Below are positions 43,047 to 52,129 of a stretch of 64,000 bases of DNA, piece by piece. The translations under genes were made by a program, and so were the position numbers. Numbering within the stretch: position 1 is the stretch's first letter; each line of letters starts with the position of its first letter. The DNA is taken from contig JAKSDQ010000251.1 of assembly GCA_022360015.1 (NCBI GenBank), forward strand, positions 124,001-188,000. Direction: 5' to 3'. The stretch comes from Cytophagales bacterium (GTDB taxonomy: Bacteria > Bacteroidota > Bacteroidia > Cytophagales > Cyclobacteriaceae). The notes under the pieces were generated by a model. The model did not search any database, had not been told where the DNA came from, and worked only from the letters and a program-made list of their open reading frames with translations.

Positions 43047-45233
43047 TCATACTGAATTTTGTGTTTTCTGATATTCTACAAAACCGATGACCATTCTAAT
43101 TTGGCCGTAGGTGATCTCCCTGGGCAGGCTCTCCTTAATGGGCTTTAATCCAAAGTTTTGATTATTGGCAAGTTTCTGTTGAATGATGTCGACCCGTTTC
43201 TGATCCATGACCTCGTTAATTTTAATTTCACCAAACTGAATTAACCTGGCCATATGCGACTCGATCGTGCTGATTGTTAACATTCGATGCGCCGCAATAC
43301 GCGCGATGCTCATCCCATTTCTAAAACACTGTAAGGTATCCCTGTGTGTATCAGATAGTCCACCGGTGTCTTTTGCGGGTTGTTTCGATACAGGTGGCTG
43401 ATGCCAACTCCCTGAAATACCATTTTCTTCACAATACTTTTTAATCAGTGCCATTACAGGCCGTCCATACCTGTTTACCTTCACCTGTCCAAACCCATTA
43501 ATTTTGTAAAGTTGCCATTCATGAAGTGGAAGGTAAGTAGCCAGATCCTTGAGGGTAGCATCAGAAAAAATCATGTAAGGCGGAAGATCCTGGGCCTTTG
43601 CCCAGTCTTTCCTTAATTGCAATAACTGATCATATAAGGGTTTTTCATAGTTCTGAGTTTCCGGGACCGATTCGGCAAACCAGTTGTTTTGAATCTGGCC
43701 CAGCCTTACTTTTTCTCCCTTTTTCAATACCCTCCAACTGGCATCGTTTAGCTTCAAAACCGGATACATCCCTTTTTCCAATTCCAGGTAATGCTGTCTT
43801 ACCAACTCCCCGATATAGTTTTTCCATTCGTTTTTAGACAAATGCGCCCCCTTCCCAAAGGTTTTTAATTTTCTGTCGTCTTCCTTGATCTTTTGTGACC
43901 GCGAACCTCTTAAAAAATCAATCACATAGCTAATACCATACCTTTGGTTAAGCCGGGCCACAGCAGACAGGGCCATTTGGGCAATCACTGTGCCATCGAA
44001 AGTTTCAACTGTATTCAAACAGATATCACACCCACCACAGTGATCGGGAAAATCCTCATCAAAATACCGTAGCAGAAACTGGCGGCGGCAGGTGTTTATT
44101 TCACAGAATCTTGCCATGGTTTCCAGCTTTTCGGTCATGATCCTGGTTTGGTCCTCGTTCCCCTCTATGGAGATAAAATATTGTAAACGTGCTACATCGC
44201 CATAACCGTAGAATAACACCGCCTGACTCGACAATCCGTCCCTACCCGCCCGTCCGGTTTCCTGGTAATAGCTTTCAATATTTTTGGGCAGATCCATGTG
44301 AACAACATACCTGACATTGGATTTATCAATGCCCATACCAAAGGCAATGGTCGCTACAATGATTTTAACATCATCCTTTATAAAGTCCTCCTGGTGTTTG
44401 TTTTTCACACCTATTTCCAAACCAGCATGATAGGGCTTGGCGGAAAAACCTTCATAAGCCAGTCTTTCAGCCAACTGTTCTGTGGATTTCCGGCTCAAAC
44501 AATAGATGATACCGGATTCTTCCTTATGTTGGTTCAGAAACTGCAGGAGCTGTTCATATTGTTGGTTTTTAGGCAGAATGTGGTATTGGATATTTTCCCT
44601 GTTAAAACTGGAAACAAAAACATTTGGATCGGACAGGTGCAATTTTTCCACAATATCCTGCCTGGTAAGCTTATCGGCGGTAGCTGTAAGGGCCATTACA
44701 GGAAATTCCTGCTGAAACAATGCTTTCATCTCACCCAGTTTCAGGTATTCCGGCCTGAAATCATGGCCCCATTGGGAGATGCAATGGGCTTCATCGATAG
44801 CAACCAACGAGATAGATTGCCTTTTTAAAAAACTCACAAATGAAGTGTTATCGGAAAACAGCCGCTCAGGAGCGACATACAACAGCTTAATTTCACCCAG
44901 TTCAATTTGCCTCAAAATGGCCTCCTGCTCCCGGTAGTCCTGGGTGGAGTTGATGAATGCAGCCCCAATGCCATGTTGCTTAAGTGCCTCCACCTGGTCC
45001 TTCATAAGCGCAATGAGTGGTGAAATGACCAGGGTTATCCCGGAAGCCATTAGTGCGGGTATTTGGTAACAAAGTGACTTGCCCCCGCCTGTTGGCATTA
45101 ACACCAATGTATCCTTTTTGTGATGGATACTCTCAATAATCGCTTCCTGGTGACCCCGGAATTGGGTGTAACCAAAAACTTTTTTAAGTATGTCCTGAGG
45201 GCCAGGCTGGGATCTGGTTAAAATATCGGTCAT
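43047..45233 (-). CDS. recQ: RecQ-type ATP-dependent DNA helicase
   Basis: The 728-residue helicase is complete. It has Walker A MPTGGGKS (46-53), DEAH box D147-E-A-H150 followed by [10 protein letters not shown] (the aromatic-rich loop of RecQ), and a zinc region with four cysteines ([16 protein letters not shown]). A winged-helix RQC domain, an HRDC domain (about 520-600) and a C-terminal helix-turn-helix ([20 protein letters not shown]) follow. It unwinds recombination and stalled-fork intermediates. The domain order is the usual one for bacterial RecQ with an extra C-terminal HTH. Confidence 0.96.
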   Translation of the reverse strand: MTDILTRSQPGPQDILKKVFGYTQFRGHQEAIIESIHHKKDTLVLMPTGGGKSLCYQIPALMASGITLVISPLIALMKDQVEALKQHGIGAAFINSTQDYREQEAILRQIELGEIKLLYVAPERLFSDNTSFVSFLKRQSISLVAIDEAHCISQWGHDFRPEYLKLGEMKALFQQEFPVMALTATADKLTRQDIVEKLHLSDPNVFVSSFNRENIQYHILPKNQQYEQLLQFLNQHKEESGIIYCLSRKSTEQLAERLAYEGFSAKPYHAGLEIGVKNKHQEDFIKDDVKIIVATIAFGMGIDKSNVRYVVHMDLPKNIESYYQETGRAGRDGLSSQAVLFYGYGDVARLQYFISIEGNEDQTRIMTEKLETMARFCEINTCRRQFLLRYFDEDFPDHCGGCDICLNTVETFDGTVIAQMALSAVARLNQRYGISYVIDFLRGSRSQKIKEDDRKLKTFGKGAHLSKNEWKNYIGELVRQHYLELEKGMYPVLKLNDASWRVLKKGEKVRLGQIQNNWFAESVPETQNYEKPLYDQLLQLRKDWAKAQDLPPYMIFSDATLKDLATYLPLHEWQLYKINGFGQVKVNRYGRPVMALIKKYCEENGISGSWHQPPVSKQPAKDTGGLSDTHRDTLQCFRNGMSIARIAAHRMLTISTIESHMARLIQFGEIKINEVMDQKRVDIIQQKLANNQNFGLKPIKESLPREITYGQIRMVIGFVEYQKTQNSV

Positions 45234-45276
45234 GGCTTTAAAGATAGAAAAAATAAGGCAACCAACCGTACAATAA

Positions 45277-45300
45277 ACATTTGTTACCGTTTACAAATGT
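45277..45300. promoter_or_regulatory. 8-bp inverted repeat upstream of recQ
   Basis: ACATTTGT and ACAAATGT flank 8 bases, 43 bases upstream of the recQ start. It is a possible operator or part of the recQ promoter. A similar AAATGTTTATAAATG follows to the right. Confidence 0.3.
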
Positions 45301-45317
45301 AAATTAAATGTTTATAA

Positions 45318-45503
45318 ATGGATAGAGGGCCCGGACATAGGCATAAGTCATACCTGGAAACTCAAGACTTTGGAGAAGTCGAATGCAACGGGTTGATCTT
45401 TGGAAGCAGGGGCGAAGCCATCGTATTCGATACACCATGGATTTATTGGGAAAGGATTTTAAAAAAAACAAAACAGGATGCTATTGTAATCGCGACCAAA
45501 TGA
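45318..45503 (+). pseudogene. Fragment of a subclass B1-like metallo-beta-lactamase
   Basis: The 61-codon frame reads HKSYLETQDFGEVECNGLIF, then GSRGEAIVFDTP, then WERILKKTKQDAIVIATK. This follows the N-terminal part of B1-type metallo-hydrolases (HVSYLET..FGKV.CNG.I....EAIVFDTP). The zinc-binding HxHxD and later motifs are missing and the protein stops right before them. The stretch between FDTP and WERI is shorter than expected. It cannot be active. A second gene fragment follows 14 bases later. Confidence 0.5.
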
Positions 45504-45517
45504 TTTAATCAATCGAT

Positions 45518-45745
45518 ATGATCAAGGGATTATTTGAAACACATATTCATGTCTCCTCCTTGAACCGGTCTGTGAAATTCTACCGGGATGTACTGGGATT
45601 GCAGTTGGGGACTTATGAAAAGGAGAGAAAAGCGGCCTTTTTCTGGATTGGGGGATGGGGTGAAGCCATGCTACCCGGTGAACCGAAACCAGCACTTGGT
45701 ATTGTAACCTATGAAAAATGGAAAAAGGTGACAGCACCTGATTAG
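45518..45745 (+). pseudogene. Truncated VOC-family (glyoxalase/bleomycin-resistance-like) gene
   Basis: The 75-codon frame starts MIKGLFETHIHVSSLNRSVK and continues FYRDVLGLQLGTYEKERKAAF and FWIGGWGEAML, a clear first half of a VOC metalloenzyme. Full members are about 130-150 residues; the second beta-alpha-beta-beta-beta unit is missing. A stop follows EKWKKVTAPD. It is either a remnant or a half-size subunit that pairs with itself; the neighbouring fragment favours decay. Confidence 0.55.
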
Positions 45746-45800
45746 ACGCGTTGAAGTGATGGTTCGAAAACGCAAAAAGAACATAATTAATTCACAAAAT

Positions 45801-45856
45801 ATGACCACCCAGTCACTTTTATTAAAAATTTTTTATATTTGTGACCGGGTGGTCAT
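45801..45856. promoter_or_regulatory. TetR-type operator spanning the promoter of the ABC exporter operon
   Basis: ATGACCACCCAGTCAC (45801-45816) and GTGACCGGGTGGTCAT (45841-45856) are 16-bp inverted repeats with 15 pairs and a 24-base gap. TATATTTG at 45834-45841 fits the Bacteroidota -7 consensus TAnnTTTG and touches the right arm. The right arm ends 3 bases before the ATG at 45860, so a bound repressor would cover the promoter and start. A very short leader is implied. Confidence 0.8.
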
Positions 45857-45859
45857 TTT

Positions 45860-46528
45860 ATGGAAACTATGCCAAAAGAAACCTTTCACAAACTCAGTCC
45901 GGACAAAAAGAAAAAAATCATAGACCGCTTCCTTCGGGAATTCAGCACCAACAGCTACGATGATGCTTCCCTTACCACAGTCGTGAAATCCCTGGGCATA
46001 GCCAAAGGCAGTATTTACCAGTACTTCGATGGAAAACTCGACTTGTTTCTGTTTTTGCAATCAGAATGTGCCGCTATCAAAGCAAAATATATCGGACACG
46101 TAAAAAGGGATGATTACCCCGATTTCTGGGCTTATTTCAGGGCCCTTTACCTGGAGGGCCTCAGGTTTGACCTGGAACATCCGCTTGAAAGCAATTTTTT
46201 GCACAACCTCGCCAGGCATATCCATGCGCCTTCGCTGAAAGAACTGACAAAGCAATGGTTTGATCAGGTCATTGAAATCATGTGCAAATGGATTCAGTAC
46301 GAAGTGGATACAGGCCATTTCAGGAATGATTTGCCGGTCAAATCCATGGCATTTTTTTTATATACGGTCAGCATCAGTATCGGCGATTACATGCGTACCA
46401 TGTATGGGCTGAATCTGGAGGAAAATATCAAAAGTGGAAAGCCAGTCTACGGAGAACAGCGAGGCCGAATCCTGATGCGTGCTGTTGACGACTACATTAA
46501 CCTGCTTCGCAAAACCTTTGAAAAATAA
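45860..46528 (+). CDS. TetR-family regulator of an ABC exporter operon
   Basis: The 222-residue protein has an N-terminal helix-turn-helix (about residues 10-58; KIIDRFLREFSTNSYDDASL, then VVKSLGIAKGSIYQYFDGK) and an all-helical ligand domain. A second Met lies at codon 4 (45869). The strong inverted repeat directly before the gene suggests it represses itself and the three ABC genes that follow, the first of which starts 6 bases after its stop. The inducer is unknown. Confidence 0.92.
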   Translation: METMPKETFHKLSPDKKKKIIDRFLREFSTNSYDDASLTTVVKSLGIAKGSIYQYFDGKLDLFLFLQSECAAIKAKYIGHVKRDDYPDFWAYFRALYLEGLRFDLEHPLESNFLHNLARHIHAPSLKELTKQWFDQVIEIMCKWIQYEVDTGHFRNDLPVKSMAFFLYTVSISIGDYMRTMYGLNLEENIKSGKPVYGEQRGRILMRAVDDYINLLRKTFEK

Positions 46529-46534
46529 ATACCA

Positions 46535-47386
46535 ATGATACAAGTAAAAAACCTTTCATTTACTTACCCAGGCAGCACACAACCTGTACTACAGGCGCTA
46601 AATTTTGAGATTAGCGAGGGGGAAATCTTCGGCTTTCTGGGACCATCGGGTGCAGGTAAGAGCACCACACAAAAAATCCTTTATAAGATACTGCATAATT
46701 TCAGTGGGGAAGTTTTCATTCAGGACAAACCCCTGGATCAATGGGGAAAAGCGTATTTTGAGCGCATAGGGGTCGGGTTTGAGCTTCCCAATCATTACCT
46801 GAAACTCAGCGGCAAGGAAAACCTGGAGTTATTCTCTTCCTTTTACAAAAAGGAACGCCTGCTGAAAATTCCCGATCTTTTTGAAATGGTAGGACTCCAG
46901 GACAGCATGAACAAGAAAGTGGAGGCATATTCAAAGGGTATGAAAATGAGACTGAATTTTATCCGTGCGATCATGAACAATCCGGATATTCTTTTTTTTG
47001 ACGAACCGACTGCCGGCCTGGACCCGGTAAACGGGCATAAAATAAAGGAACATATCGTCGACCTAAAAAACCAGGGAAAGACCATTTTTATCACGACCCA
47101 TGACATGGCGACCGCCGACGAAATTTGCGACCGGGTCTCTTTTATCGTCGACGGCAGGCTGCGGGTTACCGAGACCCCCTCCACACTAAAACATCAACAC
47201 GGCGAAAACAAAGTCAGCGTTGAATCAAAGGATGGAAAATCAGCCGAATTTTCTCTGGAAAACCTGGGAAAAAACCTCCAATTTCTGGAATTCATACAGG
47301 AAAACCAATTGCTGAGGATTAACACCATGGAGGCCACGCTGGAACAGGTATTTATACAGGTAACCGGCAAAACACTAAAAGTATGA
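46535..47386 (+). CDS. ABC exporter ATP-binding protein
   Basis: The 283-residue ATPase has Walker A GPSGAGKST (36-44), signature YSKGMKMR in place of the usual LSGGQ (typical for ABC-2 exporters such as multidrug or Nod-type systems), and Walker B ILFFDEPTAGLDP. The His switch reads FITTHD. A C-terminal extension of about 70 residues (VESKDGKSAEFSLENLGK) follows. It overlaps the next gene by 4 bases. It supplies energy to the two ABC-2 permeases downstream. Confidence 0.92.
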   Translation: MIQVKNLSFTYPGSTQPVLQALNFEISEGEIFGFLGPSGAGKSTTQKILYKILHNFSGEVFIQDKPLDQWGKAYFERIGVGFELPNHYLKLSGKENLELFSSFYKKERLLKIPDLFEMVGLQDSMNKKVEAYSKGMKMRLNFIRAIMNNPDILFFDEPTAGLDPVNGHKIKEHIVDLKNQGKTIFITTHDMATADEICDRVSFIVDGRLRVTETPSTLKHQHGENKVSVESKDGKSAEFSLENLGKNLQFLEFIQENQLLRINTMEATLEQVFIQVTGKTLKV

Positions 47387-48084
47387 ATGAACTTATCCAA
47401 CAGATTAAATGGCAGTTTATCCTTCTGCAAAGAAATAATGTCATTACCATAAGTATCGTTGTAACCGCCATTTATGCGCTATTCTTTTTTGTGATAAAAG
47501 ACCTTGGCAATACTGACAAAATACTGACCCTGTTAATCCTTAACGACCCTGCCATCATCGGTCTTTTTTTTATCGGCCTTTCTGTTATCATGGAAAAAGA
47601 CCAGCAGGTATTAGCAGCATTGTTTGTCACTCCTATCAGTCATCACTTTTATCTGATATCCAGGGTGTTGTCACTTTCCATTATAGGCTGGGTATGCGCA
47701 CTGGGAATGGGCTTCGCAGCCGTTGGCACCTCGTTTCATTTCATTCATTTTTCTGCCGGCGTTTTGGGTATTTGCATACTCTCCTGCCTGGCCGGCACCT
47801 GGCTGGTATGTTATACAGCAGCGTTTATGCGTTTTATGCTGAAATCAATTCCGATTCTGTTGATCTTTGTCAACCTACCACTTCTCAACTACTTCGGAGT
47901 CACCGATATCGGTCTTTTTAAAATTATGCCTGCGCAAGGCAGCCTGAACCTGATTGCGGCCTCACATGATACCAGCCTGTCTCTGTCTGCCATCATTTAC
48001 GGGTACGCGTCCATTGTTTTTTGGATCTCGTTGCTGTACTGGTTGGCTTACCGCACTTTTATGTCCAAAATTGTCAACGTCTGA
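47383..48084 (+). CDS. ABC-2-type permease, first subunit
   Basis: The 233-residue protein has about six membrane helices (NVITISIVVTAIYALFFFVI, then PAIIGLFFIGLSVIMEKDQQ and more). The arrangement fits an ABC-2 transporter half. A short cytosolic EKDQQVLAALFVTP segment between helices two and three is the usual coupling site. Its start overlaps the ATPase stop (ATGA) and the next permease begins 4 bases after its stop. Confidence 0.85.
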   Translation: MNELIQQIKWQFILLQRNNVITISIVVTAIYALFFFVIKDLGNTDKILTLLILNDPAIIGLFFIGLSVIMEKDQQVLAALFVTPISHHFYLISRVLSLSIIGWVCALGMGFAAVGTSFHFIHFSAGVLGICILSCLAGTWLVCYTAAFMRFMLKSIPILLIFVNLPLLNYFGVTDIGLFKIMPAQGSLNLIAASHDTSLSLSAIIYGYASIVFWISLLYWLAYRTFMSKIVNV

Positions 48085-48088
48085 TGCT

Positions 48089-48799
48089 ATGAAACAATTA
48101 ATTAAAATATCCATGGCCGATTTCAAACTGATATTCAGGGATCCGTCGTTGAGGGTTTTCCTGTTATTGCCCGCTTTGATTTTTGTGGTTATCAATGTTT
48201 TTCTTCCATACTTAATCGACAAATATGAGGCAGTCAATGAATATGTGCCTTACGTATTGATTGTAGCCACTATTGAAAATACACAAATGTTCGGGTTTAT
48301 TTACAGTATGGTTTTAATTGAGGAAAAGGAAACGGAGGTAGCAAGGGTATATGGCGTTTTGCCTGTATCAAAAATCTGGTTTGTACTGTTCAGGCTTATG
48401 ATTCCATTTCTGATTACGGTCAGTCTGACCTGGGCCATATTACTGTTACAACCATTTTATGATTTATCTGTATTTTTAACTTTACTGTTTTCAATATTAT
48501 CCGGACTCATCGTCCCTGTTTATTGCCTGGGCATTTCCACACTATCGGCCAATAAAATGTCCGGCATGGTTTGGATCAAGATTTTCAACATATTGGTGGT
48601 ATTACCGGTGATCGCCTTTTTTGTGCCTGACAGTTTTTCTCATTTATTTGGGATGCTTCCCACGCACTGGGCTTTTCAGGGTTTAAACAACGTTATTGAA
48701 GGTGAGGCGTTTTTTTTCAATGCATTTATTGCCTTTATTTACTTTCTTATCTTGACAACATTTACCGTCCGAAAATTCGCCAGTGTCCATTTTACCTGA
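48089..48799 (+). CDS. ABC-2-type permease, second subunit
   Basis: The 236-residue protein starts at the Met of MKQLIK; a longer in-frame option from 47954 overlaps the previous gene and is not credible. Six membrane helices are seen, with an EEKETEVARVYGVLPVSKIW coupling segment. It resembles fluoroquinolone/daunorubicin-type ABC-2 permeases. Together with the previous two genes it forms a heterodimeric exporter. It is followed by a pair of palindromic family B repeats 31 and 231 bases beyond its stop. Confidence 0.85.
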   Translation: MKQLIKISMADFKLIFRDPSLRVFLLLPALIFVVINVFLPYLIDKYEAVNEYVPYVLIVATIENTQMFGFIYSMVLIEEKETEVARVYGVLPVSKIWFVLFRLMIPFLITVSLTWAILLLQPFYDLSVFLTLLFSILSGLIVPVYCLGISTLSANKMSGMVWIKIFNILVVLPVIAFFVPDSFSHLFGMLPTHWAFQGLNNVIEGEAFFFNAFIAFIYFLILTTFTVRKFASVHFT

Positions 48800-48829
48800 G
48801 AAGATAATTTATTTTACAGGCGAAAATGG

Positions 48830-48915
48830 CTGTGCCTCTTCGTGTCTTGATGCCTCCGTGGTGAAAATGATGAACCACAAAGGCACCAAGACACCAAGAA
48901 TTTTGTCGAAAACGT
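48830..48915 (+). repeat. Palindromic dispersed repeat, family B, copy 4
   Basis: TGTGCCTCTTCGTGTCTTGA leads into a GTGGTGAAAATGATGAACCA loop and AGGCACCAAGACACCAAGAA, then TTTTGTCGAAAACGTTGCA. It is oriented with the ABC operon just upstream. Copy 5 is nearly identical. Confidence 0.8.
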
Positions 48916-48928
48916 TGCACTACAGCCA

Positions 48929-48974
48929 AGGGACGCTTATGCCTTTCAACCACGAGGGAGCACAAGCAGGACGT
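48929..48974. repeat. GC-rich palindromic repeat, family A, copy 2 (rearranged)
   Basis: GGGACGCTTATGCCTTTCAA and GGGAGCACAAGCAGGACGTG hold the same elements as copy 1, but the CTTTCAACCACGAGGG loop is in the opposite sense. It sits between family B copies 4 and 5. Confidence 0.55.
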
Positions 48975-49029
48975 GGCTATTGCACTACTTGAGAATTTAG
49001 CTGTATTTTCATTCTATCGGGCAAAACCT

Positions 49030-49116
49030 CTGTGCCTCTTCGTGTCTTGATGCCTCCGTGGTGAAAAATGGTGAACCACAAAGGCACCAAGACACCAAGA
49101 ATTTTGTCGAAAACGT
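49030..49116 (+). repeat. Palindromic dispersed repeat, family B, copy 5
   Basis: This is nearly identical to copy 4 200 bases earlier and in the same direction, so the pair with the A repeat between looks like a duplication. The 513-base gap 48800-49312 holds these repeats and no gene that I can see. Confidence 0.8.
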
Positions 49117-49312
49117 TTTGCATTGATTTAGTATGTTCAGTACAAGGTAAGGTACTATTTTCAGTTCATCTGGCAATTATTATCATTTTGACCCTGACTA
49201 AAAATCAATAACTTTAACGATCAGTAGGTTTTGAGTACAAATCTTGTGACGACAAGAAAAGCTGAAAGACCTCGTTGACTTTGTAACCTGATAAATAAAT
49301 GAAGCTCACCCC

Positions 49313-50164
49313 ATGAAAAAACTGTACTCCAGGATCATCATGTTGTTAGCCTTAACAGGATGTACCAGACCCGAATACCTCATTTTTTCATCTGACCGGG
49401 ATGGCAATTCGAATATTTATAAAATGAAAAATGATGGAAGCACCATTGAGCAACTGACTGGTGACGAATGGAAACAATGGTCACCACAGGTAATGAACAA
49501 ACATGAAATCAGCTTTCTTGCGCTGGAAAATGGGAAGTTTAAGCGTTACAAACTTCATTTAAAAACCAGGGAGCGACAGGAAATCCGGCAGCCGCAGGCA
49601 TGCACGCTTAAAGATAAAAACAGTATCCTTTCGCCCAATGGAAAATGGCAGGCCTACGTTTGCAACGGAGATATTTATTTGTCAGATATGACCTTTGAAA
49701 ACACCAGGAATTTAACACAAAACATTAGTTCAAGAGACTTCAGCCCGGATTGGTTTCCTGATAGCCAACAAATTGCTTTTACCAGCAACCGCGACGGAAA
49801 CCTTGAAATCTATACCATCAATACAGACGGAACCGGCCTGAAAAATATCAGCCATTCACCCCACAATGAAGCGGCACCCAAGGTTTCTCCTGACGGCCGG
49901 AAAATTCTGTATAGCAGCGACAGGGACGGCAATGGAAACCGGGAAATCTACCTGCACAATTTGCAATCAGGGGACTTGGAAAACATCACTCAAAGTCATA
50001 AATGGGAGCTTTTATCCACCTGGAGTAAAAAAGGGAAATACATTTATTACAGCAGCAATCAAGATGGAAATTGGGAAATCTATAAGTACGACCTGAAATC
50101 GAAGCAGGCCAAAAATATTACCAATAATCCATCATTTGAAGGGGATCAGCAGGTATTGAGATAG
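49313..50164 (+). CDS. TolB-like beta-propeller (PD40) lipoprotein
   Basis: The 283-residue lipoprotein has Cys at residue 17 (LTGC). It is built from repeated PD40-type blades, seen as IFSSDRDGNSNIYKMKNDGS, FTSNRDGNLEIYTINTDGTG, YSSDRDGNGNREIYLHNLQS and YYSSNQDGNWEIYKYDLKSK. About six such blades form a propeller like that of TolB. It probably binds proteins or ligands in the periplasm; no peptidase domain is attached. The EEP-family gene follows after 46 bases. Confidence 0.85.
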   Translation: MKKLYSRIIMLLALTGCTRPEYLIFSSDRDGNSNIYKMKNDGSTIEQLTGDEWKQWSPQVMNKHEISFLALENGKFKRYKLHLKTRERQEIRQPQACTLKDKNSILSPNGKWQAYVCNGDIYLSDMTFENTRNLTQNISSRDFSPDWFPDSQQIAFTSNRDGNLEIYTINTDGTGLKNISHSPHNEAAPKVSPDGRKILYSSDRDGNGNREIYLHNLQSGDLENITQSHKWELLSTWSKKGKYIYYSSNQDGNWEIYKYDLKSKQAKNITNNPSFEGDQQVLR

Positions 50165-50210
50165 GGAAACAGTTACAAATAATTGATCATCAAATAAATA
50201 TATCGATCGA

Positions 50211-51050
50211 ATGAAAATGCATCGGCTCATTGTATTTATGATACTGAATATTTCGACTCCGGCACTAAGCCAACACCTAAGTGTGATGACGTACAACATC
50301 CGCTATGACAACCCCAACGACGGTGAAAACCGCTGGGAAGCCAGAAAAGATTTTTTGATCGCACAGATCAAATTCCATGCCCCGGATATTTTTGGAATTC
50401 AGGAAGGTTTGGCACACCAGGTGAATTACATAAACAAAGAACTCGCAGGTTACAAATATGTAGGTGTAGGGCGTGATGACGGCAAGAAGAAGGGAGAATT
50501 CAGCGCCATATTCTTCAACGCCAGCAAGTTCAAAACCATTGAATCCTCTACATTTTGGCTATCGGATACCCCGGAAAAGATATCAGTGGGCTGGGATGCA
50601 GCCCTGGAAAGAATTTGTACCTATGCCCTGTTTGAACATTTGGAAACCGGACAAAAAATATGGGTTTTTAACACACACTTTGACCATGTTGGTAAAGAGG
50701 CCAGAAAAAACAGCGTCACACTGATTTATGATCGCATCGGCAGCCTCAACAAAGATAATCACCCATACATTTTAATGGGGGATCTTAACCTGGAGCCCGG
50801 CACTGAGCCAATTCAGTACCTGTCTCAACACCTCGATGACACCAAAAAGGTCAGCAAAGAAGTGGTTTTCGGACCGGAAGGGACTTTTAATGGCTTTCAA
50901 TTCAATAAACCGGTGACCAGACGAATCGATTACATTTTTACCAGTAAATCCGGTATCGAAGTCCAAAAGTATGCCGTTCTGAGCGATTCTAAAAATCTGA
51001 GGTATGCTTCGGATCATTTACCGGTGTATGTGGAATTGGTGGTGAAATAA
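50211..51050 (+). CDS. Endonuclease/exonuclease/phosphatase (EEP)-family protein, secreted
   Basis: The 279-residue protein has a signal peptide (cleavage near ALSQ, residue 21). EEP active-site motifs are all present: SVMTYNIRYDNP, GIQEG (catalytic Glu), FNTHFDHVG, MGDLNLEPG, RIDYIFTS and a terminal ASDHLPVYVEL. Secreted members cleave phosphodiesters in lipids, inositol phosphates or nucleic acids. The length is typical. Confidence 0.92.
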   Translation: MKMHRLIVFMILNISTPALSQHLSVMTYNIRYDNPNDGENRWEARKDFLIAQIKFHAPDIFGIQEGLAHQVNYINKELAGYKYVGVGRDDGKKKGEFSAIFFNASKFKTIESSTFWLSDTPEKISVGWDAALERICTYALFEHLETGQKIWVFNTHFDHVGKEARKNSVTLIYDRIGSLNKDNHPYILMGDLNLEPGTEPIQYLSQHLDDTKKVSKEVVFGPEGTFNGFQFNKPVTRRIDYIFTSKSGIEVQKYAVLSDSKNLRYASDHLPVYVELVVK

Positions 51051-51442
51051 AGGTGAGCTGGCGCTACTCATACACAGTCGGTGTGCTGGCTGGAATCATT
51101 CCTATGTATCCCCTTACTCCGCATGGTATCGAAGAAGCGGTTATTAACATGAATAAAATTAAGATTATCAAGTAGGTTGAGTTAAAAGGTATTCTTCCTT
51201 AACCACCTTTTGGTTCCTCCCCTTCATCTTCCTGCCAATCGATTTCTTGTTTCTACTTATCTGATAACTTAAGCAGCTTTGCAGTTTCTTTAGTTAGTTT
51301 TACTCAACTAAATGGGCCTTCTCCGGATAATAAAATCATGAAAAACTTTAATCCCCAGTCGCCAGGATGGATTACCAAGTCAACCAGTCATTATCAGACG
51401 AGCGGCAGGGAGCTATCTAAAAAGTAGTAGTCAGAACAAAAC
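51051..51442. other. Gap with no recognised gene
   Basis: These 392 bases hold only short open frames. I see no repeat of the families found elsewhere, no strong hairpin and no RNA gene pattern. Fragments such as YTVGVLAGIIPMYPLTPHGI could be from a lost gene but match nothing I can name. Confidence 0.4.
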
Positions 51443-51886
51443 TTAACGCCTAAAAATATACCGGGTAATAAAAATCCCCTGGAGGTCGGTCTCTCCTCCG
51501 TCACTTTCTACGCCACTCACCACAAACACCAACTCCCAGCCATTAGCAGCCATTTGACTGAGTTTGGATGAAATTATAGCATCATTAGATGCCACATTTT
51601 GGAAATTAATACCAGTGGCACTGAAAAAATTAAGCATTTTGGTTTCTTCAATGTTGTCAATTTTCAAATCCCGCCTTTTGACCCGGCCCTGTTCCGTGTC
51701 TGTTCCAGCTTTTCGTTCCGTGGTGAATTCCTCAAGATTAACATCCTGTTTGTTGCTAATCATGCGTGAGCGACCTATACCCATAGGCACAACGGATTCA
51801 ATCGTTGTGATAACGGAATACTCCTGACCGTGGGTGGTAAAGATGCAAGCTACACCCAATACCATAAGTAGAAATGGTTTTTTCAT
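51443..51886 (-). CDS. Secreted protein of unknown function
   Basis: The 147-residue protein has a signal peptide (cleavage near THGQ, residue 21). The mature part begins EYSVITTIESVVPMGIGRSR and ends with MAANGWELVFVVSGVESDGG and GIFITRYIFRR, which recall DUF4177-like small proteins (GWEL...). I do not recognise a known function. It is a single gene with a 243-base gap to the serine hydrolase. Confidence 0.65.
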   Translation of the reverse strand: MKKPFLLMVLGVACIFTTHGQEYSVITTIESVVPMGIGRSRMISNKQDVNLEEFTTERKAGTDTEQGRVKRRDLKIDNIEETKMLNFFSATGINFQNVASNDAIISSKLSQMAANGWELVFVVSGVESDGGETDLQGIFITRYIFRR

Positions 51887-52129
51887 AACAAATTTATTTA
51901 ACTAAAAAATTGATGTGTCTTCGGTTACCTTAGCCATTGACAAATACCCTGCCAGAACACTACTCTACCAGCAGCACTATACTCTGAAGTTATGGGATAG
52001 GGTAGTTTTTGGGCCAGAGTTGTTTTACTTTTTCAATGAGCCTTCACCAAGCTATCCGGTATAATGTGCATGGCCACCGACCGTTTTCTCTGAACTCAAA
52101 AGGTATACTGGTTTGACCGGTTGTAATTG

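Noticed and set aside
43598-44828. Plus-strand frames inside recQ, up to 176 codons
   Set aside because: They have no motifs and lie opposite conserved RecQ domains.
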